IMG/VR virus record: IMGVR_UViG_3300044705_000199
Span: 1 to 35,594 of that record
DNA length: 35,594 nucleotides
Source: a virus
Strand: one strand, 5' to 3'
Shown here: piece by piece, positions 8,003 through 15,140 of the stretch
Layout: each line of letters starts with the position of its first letter
Position numbering within the stretch: the first letter of the stretch is position 1
Made by a program: the position numbers and the translations under genes
Notes under the pieces: generated by a model
Databases searched by the model: none
What the model saw: only the letters and a program-made list of their open reading frames with translations
Told to the model about the DNA's origin: nothing

Positions 8003-8920
8003 ATGAAAGAGGTATCGAGCCGCGCGGAGCGGATCGCCGCGCTGTCTGAGATTGGTCAGTCCCCTTGGGCAATCCGCCAAGAGGTATTCACGGCCCTCAC
8101 TGCCGCCCTCGAGGCTGGCGACCTGAGCCCCGAGGCCCTGGCCGGCCGCGGCCGCGGAGCGCTCGAAACGCACGGGGATCTGGCGGTCATCCCACTGCGC
8201 GGAATCATCACTCCTCGCGGTTCCCTGCTCAGCCGGCTCTTCGGTGGCGGCGGTGGACTCGAAGCCTTCCGCCAGGCGATCCGCGAAGCGCTGTCGAATG
8301 ACGACGTCGGCACGATCCTGATCGACGTCGACTCGCCCGGCGGCTCGACCGACCTGGTCACCGAGACGGCCGCGGAACTCTTCGCGGCCCGTGACCGCAA
8401 GCCGATCGTGGCGATCGCCAACACCGACGCCGGCTCGGCTGCCTACGCCCTCGCCTCGCAGGCGACGGAGTTGATCGTGACCCCTTCGGGCGAGGTCGGC
8501 TCGATCGGCACCTTCATGGTCCACTGGGACGAGAGCGGCCTGAACGAGCGGATCGGGATCGCCCCCACCTACATCTACGCGGGGAAGTACAAGGTCGAGG
8601 GCAACCCCGACGAACCGCTTTCCGAGGACGCCCGCTCCTACTACCAGGGCGTCGTCGACGAATTCCAAAGCATCTTCATCGCCGACGTGGCGAGAGGCCG
8701 CAACGTGTCCGAGGACACCGCGCGGAAAGAGTTCGGCGAGGGCCGCATGGTCACCGCCCAACGCGCGGTCGAGCTCGGAATGGCCGACCGCGTCGAGACG
8801 TACGAGGAGACGGTGATCCGGCTGACCGGCCGGGAACCCGAACGCCCCCGTGCAAAGCAGGCAACCGATCAGCGCACCGGGACTCGGGCGCTTCTACTGG
8901 CGCGCGAGCGCCGTCTCTAA
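8003..8920 (+). CDS. Prohead maturation protease, S49 (ClpP/SppA-like)
   Basis: 305 aa; the ATG is preceded by AGGAGGG. The serine protease fold is clear: LIDVDSPGG at about 106-114, the nucleophile region TDAGSAAYALAS (Ser145), and GKYKVEGNP (about 194-202) with the likely general-base lysine (Lys197). S49 enzymes located between portal and capsid genes cut the capsid precursor and scaffold during head assembly. No separate scaffold gene is seen. The next gene starts only nine bases downstream with its own GGAGG site. Confidence 0.92.
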   Translation: MKEVSSRAERIAALSEIGQSPWAIRQEVFTALTAALEAGDLSPEALAGRGRGALETHGDLAVIPLRGIITPRGSLLSRLFGGGGGLEAFRQAIREALSNDDVGTILIDVDSPGGSTDLVTETAAELFAARDRKPIVAIANTDAGSAAYALASQATELIVTPSGEVGSIGTFMVHWDESGLNERIGIAPTYIYAGKYKVEGNPDEPLSEDARSYYQGVVDEFQSIFIADVARGRNVSEDTARKEFGEGRMVTAQRAVELGMADRVETYEETVIRLTGREPERPRAKQATDQRTGTRALLLARERRL

Positions 8921-8929
8921 GGAGGACAC

Positions 8930-10300
8930 ATGACCCCGTCTGCGGGACTCAAGGAGAAGGTCGACCAGCTCGACGCCGAGATCGCGTCGACCGAGAAGGA
9001 GGCTTCAGAGGCCTGGAGCAAGTTCGACCAGCGCCGCCAGGAGCTGGCCAAGGAGGACGTCGACGTCACCGACGAGAACTCCGAGGCCTTTCAGGAGGCG
9101 CACGACCTTCATCAGGCCTACGGAGAAAAAGCCGACCGCGTCACCGCGCTCAAGCAGCGTCGGGAGGACCTCTGGTCGATGATGGCCGAGGGTGGGGGCA
9201 GGAGCGGGCCCGCCAAGCAGCTGCGCGAGCAGATCAAAGACGGCCTCCACTCGCAGGAGTCCTACGGCGCCCGAGTCACCAGCTCCGAGGCCTACCAGCT
9301 CCTGCAGAAGTCGGGTGCGCTGAAGACGACCGTGGCCCTCGGCAAGGTCGAGCTCGGTCAGGCGATGAGCCGCGATGAGCTGATCCAGGCTCTCGCCCTC
9401 AACGCCGCGGTGATCGTCACCGACGAGGCCGGCGCCAACACCGTCCGGCCGTTCATCGAGCCGAAGCACCGAGGCTTCATCGAGCCTCGGTTTCGCCCGC
9501 TGAAGCTGCTCGACCTGATCTCCGTCGCGGGCACCGACACGGACTCGATCGACTACGTCATCGAGACCGGTTGGACGAACAACGCGGCGATCGTGCCGGA
9601 GGCGCAGACCGACGCGAAAATAGGAGGGGAAGTCACCGCGGCGAAAGGCGGTGTCAAGCCGCAGTCCAAACTCTCCTACGAGAAAAAATCGGCCAGCGTC
9701 GAGCAGATCGCCCACTGGGTGGCCTCGACCCGGAAGGCACTGCGGAACGCCCCGCAGCTGCGGGGCCTGATCGACAACCGTCTCGGCCGCGGGTTGCTCG
9801 AGAAGCTCGAAGACGAAGTGATCGCGGGCAGTGGCGTCGGTGACCACCTGCTCGGCTTCCTCAACACTCCGGGGATCCAGCACCAGGATCGCACCGAAGG
9901 CGAGCCGCTGATCGACGACGTCCTGCGGGCCCTGACGCGGCTCCGCCTGGCCTTCTTCGACTCGGGCCTCGCCGTCGGGATCAACCCCTTCAACGCCGAG
10001 GAAGTCCGCCTCTCGAAGGACAAAAACGGGAACTACATCTTCGGCCCGCCGTCCCAGGCCGGGCCGACGACCTACTGGGGGGTGCCGAGCGTCGAAGCCG
10101 CCCAGTTCCCGCAGGATCAGCCCGTCGCCGGTGACTTCTCGGTCGTCGAGCTTTACATCCAGGAAGGGGTGAACGTCCTGGCTTCCGACAGCCACGAAGA
10201 CTTCTTCACCCGCAACCTGGTGGCGGTCCTCGCGGAGATGGCCGCCGTCTCGGTGGTCCCGCAGCCCGAGGGCCTCTGCGAGATCAGCCCGGCCCCGTAG
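8930..10300 (+). CDS. Major capsid protein (HK97 fold)
   Basis: 456 aa. The first 90 or so residues form a coiled coil (KEKVDQLDAEIASTEKEASEAWSKF) that fits the delta/scaffold domain removed by the prohead protease. The remainder shows HK97 features: a PFIEPKHRGFIEPRFRPLKLLDLI segment near the N-arm, the KVELGQAMSRDELIQALALNAA region, and a C-terminal half with LGFLNTPGI, GVPSVEAAQFPQDQPVAGDFS and the RNLVAVLAEMAAVSVVPQPEG ending. It has its own GGAGG site and is followed by a long hairpin. The role is to form the icosahedral shell. Confidence 0.93.
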   Translation: MTPSAGLKEKVDQLDAEIASTEKEASEAWSKFDQRRQELAKEDVDVTDENSEAFQEAHDLHQAYGEKADRVTALKQRREDLWSMMAEGGGRSGPAKQLREQIKDGLHSQESYGARVTSSEAYQLLQKSGALKTTVALGKVELGQAMSRDELIQALALNAAVIVTDEAGANTVRPFIEPKHRGFIEPRFRPLKLLDLISVAGTDTDSIDYVIETGWTNNAAIVPEAQTDAKIGGEVTAAKGGVKPQSKLSYEKKSASVEQIAHWVASTRKALRNAPQLRGLIDNRLGRGLLEKLEDEVIAGSGVGDHLLGFLNTPGIQHQDRTEGEPLIDDVLRALTRLRLAFFDSGLAVGINPFNAEEVRLSKDKNGNYIFGPPSQAGPTTYWGVPSVEAAQFPQDQPVAGDFSVVELYIQEGVNVLASDSHEDFFTRNLVAVLAEMAAVSVVPQPEGLCEISPAP

Positions 10301-10311
10301 GCCACGGCTGA

Positions 10312-10348
10312 GCCGGGCTGGCCTCCCTCTGTGGGGGGTCGGCCCGGC
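10312..10348 (+). terminator. Long GC-rich hairpin after the capsid gene
   Basis: Arms at 10312-10327 and 10333-10348 pair over about 16 positions, with some G-T wobbles, around a TCTGT loop. The outer pairs are GCCGGGC/GCCCGGC. Only GTTTCC follows, so there is no strong U tract. It may act as a terminator, an attenuator, or an mRNA stabiliser that lets the capsid message outnumber downstream genes. Confidence 0.6.
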
Positions 10349-10376
10349 GTTTCCACCAATCCCAAAGGAGAGACGG

Positions 10377-10646
10377 ATGAAGAAACGCATCGCCGACCGG
10401 CGGATCTACGGACACAATCACCGCGGCCACCGCGTCCTTGTTGCCGCACCCGGGCAGCCAATCCCAGAGGGCTTCGACGAGGAGACCGGATCGCTGGTCA
10501 CTACGTCTGCATCGAGGGAGAGCGAGGCCTCGGCGGCCGAACTGGACGAGATGACCGTCCCACAACTCCGCGAGCTCGCGGCCGAGCGAGGCATCGGCGT
10601 CGACGACAAGGCCAAGAAGGCCGAGTTGATCGAGGCGTTGAGCTGA
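10377..10646 (+). CDS. Small head protein with SAP/Rho-N-like C-terminal motif
   Basis: 89 aa, ATG with AAAGGAGAG upstream. The basic N-terminus (MKKRIADRRIYGHNHRGHR) and an acidic linker lead to a C-terminal helical motif, MTVPQLRELAAERGIGV-DDKAKKAELIEALS, that resembles SAP/HeH or Rho N-terminal DNA-binding helices. Small proteins like this often follow capsid genes in HK97-type phages. Its role is not known; binding of packaged DNA or head decoration are possibilities. Confidence 0.75.
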   Translation: MKKRIADRRIYGHNHRGHRVLVAAPGQPIPEGFDEETGSLVTTSASRESEASAAELDEMTVPQLRELAAERGIGVDDKAKKAELIEALS

Positions 10647-10649
10647 GCC

Positions 10650-11108
10650 ATGCCCGAGGATCTGCCCGTGCCGCCCTGGCGGCCCAGCGTCGCCGAAGTG
10701 GCGCGGGCAATCCGGGCCCGCACCTTCACCGACGACAGCCCCGGCGAGAGCAGCGACCCGCTCGACGACGTTGTTGGCGGCGCCCTCGCCGGGACCTTCA
10801 ACTCGAGCACGGCCCCGACGGATGCGGATGTCGACGGCTACATCGACGACGCCTGCAGCGACATCCTGTCCGGCTTCGCCGGCGCGATCCCCGCCGGCGC
10901 CGAAGCGGCCGCGAAGCGAGCAGCTGCGCTCAAAGCCGCGCTCGCAATCGAGATCGGCTCCTTCAACGGCGCCGAGGGGTCGCCTTACCTGCAGCTGCGC
11001 ATAGACGCCGAGGGTGCGCTCCGGGCCCTGAAGACGAAGGCTCAGACGATCGACCTCTTCGGCGAGGGTGCCGGCCCGGCGGAAGAAGAACAGCCGCCCG
11101 AAGAATGA
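10650..11108 (+). CDS. Head-tail connector (adaptor) protein
   Basis: 152 aa. The N-terminus (PPWRPSVAEVARAIRARTFTD) and the following helical domain with DADVDGYIDDACSDILSGF and KRAAALKAALAIEIGSF fit small all-helical connector proteins of the gp6/gp15 type that sit under the portal. The position between capsid and neck genes supports this. The C-terminal tail is acidic and disordered. No diagnostic residue exists, so the call depends mainly on context. Confidence 0.65.
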   Translation: MPEDLPVPPWRPSVAEVARAIRARTFTDDSPGESSDPLDDVVGGALAGTFNSSTAPTDADVDGYIDDACSDILSGFAGAIPAGAEAAAKRAAALKAALAIEIGSFNGAEGSPYLQLRIDAEGALRALKTKAQTIDLFGEGAGPAEEEQPPEE

Positions 11109-11614
11109 GCCCGATCGGCCACGGCTTCAGGGAAGGACCGCACGCCGAGCTCGACATCGTCGGCGTTGCCGCCGCGCGCGACGACCTGGTCGGCGTTGCC
11201 GAGCGTGCGGAAGACATGCGGCCCGCCATGGTGGTGGTCCGCGAGCTGCTCAAACGCGGCAACCGCGAGGTGTTCGAGTCCAAGGGCGGCGCGATCGGGG
11301 AGCGCTGGCCGGCGCTGAAGCCGGAAACGGTGGCGCGAAAGGCGCGCGAAGGGATCCCCTCCCTGTCGGACATCCTCGTCGCATCGGGCGACGTCGAGGC
11401 TGCGGCCGAGGGGGGCAAAGGCTCGAAAGGGAGCGCGACCCGCAGCCGCGCCAGCGCCGGCATCGCCCTCTTCTACGCGCGCTGGGCCCTGACCGGCGCC
11501 GCGGGAGGCCGCCGCGGCCGCGAGGCGCCGCGGCCGCCGATCGGGATCCCCGACCACATCGCTACCGACTCGGCGATCGCCATGGAGCGATACCTGATCT
11601 ACGGAGGCTTCTGA
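11105..11614 (+). CDS. Neck/tail-completion protein, phage virion morphogenesis-like
   Basis: 169 aa, with an ATGA overlap with the connector gene. The segment VFESKGGAIGERWPALKPETVARKAREG (split here around residues 60-90), followed by SLSDILVASGDV, is the pattern of the Mu gpG / P2 gpS-type virion morphogenesis family, whose members help to join or complete tails. The C-terminus is rich in Arg and Gly and ends with an aromatic motif (RYLIYGGF). Placement before a tail terminator candidate agrees. Confidence 0.7.
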   Translation: MSPIGHGFREGPHAELDIVGVAAARDDLVGVAERAEDMRPAMVVVRELLKRGNREVFESKGGAIGERWPALKPETVARKAREGIPSLSDILVASGDVEAAAEGGKGSKGSATRSRASAGIALFYARWALTGAAGGRRGREAPRPPIGIPDHIATDSAIAMERYLIYGGF

Positions 11615-12219
11615 TGTCAGTAATCGGGCGCTTGACCAGCGGCCTCAATGTCGAGCGAGCTGCGCTGGTGATCTTGAAACAGCGCCTGGAGACCTACCTG
11701 GGTGAGGCGGCCGCCCAGGCCGCAGTCAAACCGGCCGAAGTAGCGACGATCCAGAAGGTCGAATCCTGGTCGGTCATAAGCGAGTACGAGCGCTGGCCAG
11801 AGGCGAACCTGCCCGCGGTGATCATCGCCGCGCCGGGGATCCGCGGCGAGCCCGAGAAGAACGGCGATGGTTCCTACAACGTCACCTGGACCCTCGGCGT
11901 CACGGTCGTCGTCGCCGGCGCCACGCCGCCGAAAGCTCGGAAGTACGCGCAGATCTACGCGGCCGCGGTGCGCGGCGCTGTGTTGCAGGCGCGCACCCTT
12001 GGCGACGGCCTGAAGGTCGCCGACTGGATCGACGAGGTCTACGAAACGACCAAGCGCGAGGAGCGCCGCACCGTCGTCGCCGGCACGGTCGTTTTCGCCG
12101 TGAACCAGCGCGACGTCGTCAACTGGCGCAGCGGCCCCGGCGCCGACTGGCCGGACGAGATCCCAGAGGACTTCCCCGTAATCGAACAAGTCGACGTCGA
12201 AAGCGAGATCAAACCATGA
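11614..12219 (+). CDS. Tail terminator / neck protein candidate
   Basis: 201 aa from an ATG sharing one base with the previous stop codon. The sequence has helix-strand alternation: LKQRLETYLGEAAAQ, then ESWSVISEYERWPEANLPAVIIAAPG, then a beta region (YNVTWTLGVTVVVAG) and another helix. This fits the compact alpha/beta tail terminator family that caps the tail tube and sheath. The assignment is from fold-like pattern and position directly before the sheath gene; no sequence signature is strong. Confidence 0.6.
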   Translation: MSVIGRLTSGLNVERAALVILKQRLETYLGEAAAQAAVKPAEVATIQKVESWSVISEYERWPEANLPAVIIAAPGIRGEPEKNGDGSYNVTWTLGVTVVVAGATPPKARKYAQIYAAAVRGAVLQARTLGDGLKVADWIDEVYETTKREERRTVVAGTVVFAVNQRDVVNWRSGPGADWPDEIPEDFPVIEQVDVESEIKP

Positions 12220-12443
12220 CCTACATCGTCTTCAGCGACCACGTCGAGTGCCTCCGTGGCGGTCGCATGGTTGCCCCCGGCACGGAGATCTCCGACGCCG
12301 TCGCCAAGAAGAACGAACCGATGATCAATCGGGGCGTACTCGTCAAGCAGGAAAGCCCGAAGCGCGCACGCAACACCGGCAAATCTGCCGGTGAGGGCGA
12401 GACCACGACCGCGGCGGAGTCGCCGCAGGAGGAGGCCAAATGA
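12216..12443 (+). CDS. Small unknown protein carrying a palindromic repeat
   Basis: 75 aa, coupled by ATGA to the gene before and by ATGA to the sheath gene after. The first 45 residues (YIVFSDHVECLRGGRMVAPGTEI) could form a small beta domain. The last 25 are disordered, Glu- and Thr-rich. The disordered tail contains TGKSAGE, which is encoded by a copy of the dispersed 18-bp palindrome at 12375. It may be an adaptor between neck and sheath; this is a guess from position. Confidence 0.65.
   Translation: MTYIVFSDHVECLRGGRMVAPGTEISDAVAKKNEPMINRGVLVKQESPKRARNTGKSAGEGETTTAAESPQEEAK
12375..12392. repeat. Dispersed palindrome, copy 2
   Basis: ACCGGCAAATCTGCCGGT, with intact 7-bp arms and centre AATC. 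It is inside the small gene before the sheath, read as codons for TGKSAG, and lies in the disordered C-terminal tail. Confidence 0.9.
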
Positions 12444-13864
12444 GGCCCGGAATCAACGTCAAAATCGGCAACGATCAGGTGCCGGGCCGGTCGCCGGGCA
12501 GCAGTGGCAGAGCGTTCATCGCTGCCCTGGCTGCGAAAGGCCCGCTCGACACCCCGATAGAAGTCCGGTCGATCTACGAAGCCGTCCTCGCTTTCGGCGA
12601 GCGCATCGCCGAAAGCCCGCTGTATGACGTGCTCGACGTCGCCTTCCGTCGCGGGCTCGACCACGCGATCGTCGCGCGGTCCGCGGGTGATGCTGCGGCG
12701 GTCGCGAAAAAAGCCCTGAAAGCGGGCGAAACCAACGTCCTCGAAGTGCTCGCGACCTCGCCCGGCGAGTGGGCGAACAGCGTCGAAGCCGAAGTCGTGG
12801 ACGGGGTGACGCCCGGCACCATCCATCTCAAGGTCCTGCTCGGCGAAGTGGTGACCGAGACGTCGCCCGAGCTCGCCGACAACGACGCTGCAGTGGCCTG
12901 GGCGGCGACGTACTCGAAGCTCATCCGGCTCAAAAAGCTGGCAGCGACCAAGCCGGCCGTGCAGAAAGTGAAACTCGCCGGCGGCGTCAGCGACAACGGC
13001 AGCGTCGACGCGACCGTGATCGGGACGACGCTCGAGGCGTTCGGGCCCGACTACGGGACCGGCCAGGTCTACGCGCCGGGCTTCACCGACGAGGAGACGC
13101 AGACGGCTGTGCTGGCCCACTGTGCCGCCAGGCTGCGGACGCCGATTCTCGACGGCCTCGACACCGCCGATGCCGACGAGCTGATCGAACAGGTCGGTGC
13201 TCTTCGCTCCGTCGACGGCCACAAACACGCTGCCGTCTTCGTGCCCTGGGACGTGGTCCCGGGCCTCTCGATCGGCACGACGCGGACGGTGCCCCCGGGC
13301 GCCCGGCAGATAGGCGCGATCGCCGCCGTCGACCGCGCCTCGGGCACGTCAAACCTGCCCGCCGCCGGCGACGAAGGAAAGGACTCCTATGCGGTCGGTC
13401 TCTCGCAGACCTACAGCAACGAGGACATCGAACGCCTGACCGCAGCCGGGATCAACGTCTCGGTCATCGACGACAACGAGGTGACGACGATGGGCTGGCG
13501 GACGCTGGCCGACCCGGTCACCGAGGAGGTCTGGCTGTCGCTCGCGAGCTCCCGCCAGGTGCTGGCGATGGCGGCAGAGGTCAGGACGGTGCTCAAGCGC
13601 TATCTCTTCAAGCCGCTCGACTCCCAGGGCATCACTCGGAATGGCGCCGAGGGTGCCTGCAAGGCCGAGGTGATCAAGCCGGCCTACCAGGCTGGCGCGA
13701 TCTTCGGAGCCACCGAAGGCGAAGCCGGGCAGGTCACGGTCGAACAGAACGTGGACCCCGGCGACGCCTCGATCGGCAAGTTGACCGGCCGGATGGCCGT
13801 GCGGCCTACGGAGTTCAGCGAGGTCATCGAGTTCGAGGTCGTCGCCTCGAGCCGGGCCCTCTAG
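12440..13864 (+). CDS. Contractile tail sheath protein
   Basis: 474 aa. Sheath features are present: an N-terminal PGINVKIGNDQVPGR arm, the RAFIAALAAKGPLDTPIEVRSIYEAVLAFGE segment, and a conserved C-terminal half in which SNEDIERLTAAGINVSVIDDNEVTTMGWRTLAD leads to KRYLFKPLDSQGI and a final beta region (FSEVIEFEVVASSRAL). Such proteins form the contractile outer tube, so the virion should be a myovirus. A strong AGGAGGAGG site precedes the ATG. It is followed by the tail tube gene, as expected. Confidence 0.9.
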   Translation: MRPGINVKIGNDQVPGRSPGSSGRAFIAALAAKGPLDTPIEVRSIYEAVLAFGERIAESPLYDVLDVAFRRGLDHAIVARSAGDAAAVAKKALKAGETNVLEVLATSPGEWANSVEAEVVDGVTPGTIHLKVLLGEVVTETSPELADNDAAVAWAATYSKLIRLKKLAATKPAVQKVKLAGGVSDNGSVDATVIGTTLEAFGPDYGTGQVYAPGFTDEETQTAVLAHCAARLRTPILDGLDTADADELIEQVGALRSVDGHKHAAVFVPWDVVPGLSIGTTRTVPPGARQIGAIAAVDRASGTSNLPAAGDEGKDSYAVGLSQTYSNEDIERLTAAGINVSVIDDNEVTTMGWRTLADPVTEEVWLSLASSRQVLAMAAEVRTVLKRYLFKPLDSQGITRNGAEGACKAEVIKPAYQAGAIFGATEGEAGQVTVEQNVDPGDASIGKLTGRMAVRPTEFSEVIEFEVVASSRAL

Positions 13865-13914
13865 CCGCACCACAAGAAGCATCTACCCACGCAGTGCTCT
13901 AGGAGGAGCTCACG

Positions 13915-14340
13915 ATGACGGAGACGTTGGAGGTACAGCGACAAGATGAGGCGAGCTACCAGCTCACCGTGGACGGCAAAGTCCTGCCGTTCATCTTCAA
14001 GAAAAAGGACGGGGGTAAATTCGGCTCCGACGGCTCGAAGAGCCGCCCCGGCAACATGCTGCCCGAGAGGGCGCATGGAGGCCCGAAGACCGTAGAGGAC
14101 CTCACCCTCGAATCGGAGCAGGTTCCCAGGCGGGACCGGGAGCTCATCGAGTGGCTGAAGGATGTGCGCGGATCTGCTCGGGCCCATGTGGTCGAAACGA
14201 TCCTCGACGGCAACGGCGACGCCTGGGGGCGTGGTGATGACTGGACGGGCGTCTTCGCCGAGATCGACACCGGTGGGGGCGACGCGAACTCCTCTGCGCC
14301 GAAGGACTTTTCGGTGATGATCGAAACGGACGGTGAGTGA
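13915..14340 (+). CDS. Tail tube protein candidate
   Basis: 141 aa; ATG after TAGGAGGAG. Strand-rich, with TYQ-type beta segments near the start (EASYQLTVDGKVLPFIFKK) and a VFAEIDTGGGD/DFSVMIETDGE ending. Position between the sheath and the tail assembly chaperone genes is the usual place of the inner tube protein in contractile-tail phages. The size matches the family. A basic, Gly/Lys-rich loop around residues 30-60 is unusually long. Sequence evidence alone is modest. Confidence 0.7.
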   Translation: MTETLEVQRQDEASYQLTVDGKVLPFIFKKKDGGKFGSDGSKSRPGNMLPERAHGGPKTVEDLTLESEQVPRRDRELIEWLKDVRGSARAHVVETILDGNGDAWGRGDDWTGVFAEIDTGGGDANSSAPKDFSVMIETDGE

Positions 14341-14900
14341 TGAGCGACACCCCCGCTGAGATCACCACCCCCGAGACCGACGGTCCTTCACAGCAGGAGC
14401 GGCTCGACAGTGCGGTGGCTGCGGTGCGCAAGCGTCGCGACCAGATCCGCGCCAAGGGCTACAAGGACCTCCTCGTTCCCAACTACGAGGGGAACCTGAA
14501 GATCCGCTACCAGGACCTCAACGACAAGCAGCACGACCAGCTGGCCGAGCGGTACCGGCGTGCCAGCGAGAGGGACGATGCTGAGGGCGAACGCGAGGCG
14601 ATCGCCAACATTCTGATCGCACACTGCGAACGCATCTTCGTGCGCGAGCCGGGCGAGGAGGAGTGGCTGCTCCTGGAGAACGAGCATGGCCCGCTGCGCT
14701 TCGATCGGTACCTCGCCGAGGCGCTCGGGCTCGATGCCGCCACCGCCGTCGAGGTGGTGCTCGAGGTCTTCTCCCCGAAGAAGGAGGGCGACAAAGAGCG
14801 CCGCTGCCAGCCCGACGCGATCGCCCCCCACATGGAAGCGATCTTCGCCTGGCGTCAGGGTCAGGAGGACCGGATCAGCTCGTCCCTCCTGGGGGAATAG
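14340..14900 (+). CDS. Tail assembly chaperone, zero-frame product
   Basis: 186 aa from the ATG at 14340 (a GTG one codon upstream is also possible). The helical, acidic sequence contains RKRRDQIRAKGYKDLLVPNY, DLNDKQHDQLAERYRRAS and DRYLAEALGLDAATAVEVVLEVF. Located directly before the tape measure gene, this is the place of the chaperone that binds the tape measure protein during tail assembly. The last codons, CTG GGG GAA TAG, form a likely -1 slip site, giving a longer second protein. Confidence 0.8.
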   Translation: MSDTPAEITTPETDGPSQQERLDSAVAAVRKRRDQIRAKGYKDLLVPNYEGNLKIRYQDLNDKQHDQLAERYRRASERDDAEGEREAIANILIAHCERIFVREPGEEEWLLLENEHGPLRFDRYLAEALGLDAATAVEVVLEVFSPKKEGDKERRCQPDAIAPHMEAIFAWRQGQEDRISSSLLGE

Positions 14901-14928
14901 GGCGGCTCGGGAAGGGCAACGTTGCCCT
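14891..14928 (+). promoter_or_regulatory. Candidate -1 ribosomal frameshift signal
   Basis: The run GGGGGAA (14891-14897) spans the last two sense codons before the TAG stop. Fifteen bases downstream lies a perfect palindrome, AGGGCAACGTTGCCCT (14913-14928), able to form a 6-bp stem with a 4-base loop that could pause the ribosome. Slippage on the G run puts the ribosome in the frame that continues to 15112. The heptamer is not a canonical XXXYYYZ, so the exact slip position is inferred. Confidence 0.6.
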
Positions 14929-15112
14929 AGACGTCGAGTGGGCCGCGGCCCTGTTCTTTCTCGGTCTCGACGGGTGGCGGTACCTCACCGTCGCTGACCC
15001 GACCGAGAAGTTTCTGATGAGGGTGCTCGCACGCAAGATCGTGGAGCGCCGCAAGGAGGAGCACAGGGCTCTCGCGATCGCGATCGCCGAGCAGGTCTGG
15101 TCCTCCTTCTGA
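14891..15112 (+). CDS. Tail assembly chaperone, -1 frame extension
   Basis: About 72 residues in the -1 frame relative to the preceding ORF, with no plausible start codon until an internal ATG at 15017. The protein-like sequence begins at once (NVALDVEWAAALFFLGLDGWRYLTVADPTEKFL) and is conserved-looking, ending in a helix rich in Arg, Lys and Glu. This is best explained as the C-terminal part of a frameshift fusion of about 257 aa, as in the G/GT and E/E' pairs of other phages. The extension would bind tape measure or tube proteins. Confidence 0.78.
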   Translation, partial: GGIGRLGKGNVALDVEWAAALFFLGLDGWRYLTVADPTEKFLMRVLARKIVERRKEEHRALAIAIAEQVWSSF

Positions 15113-15140
15113 TTACCGGCGGCGGAGGAGGTGTTGATCG

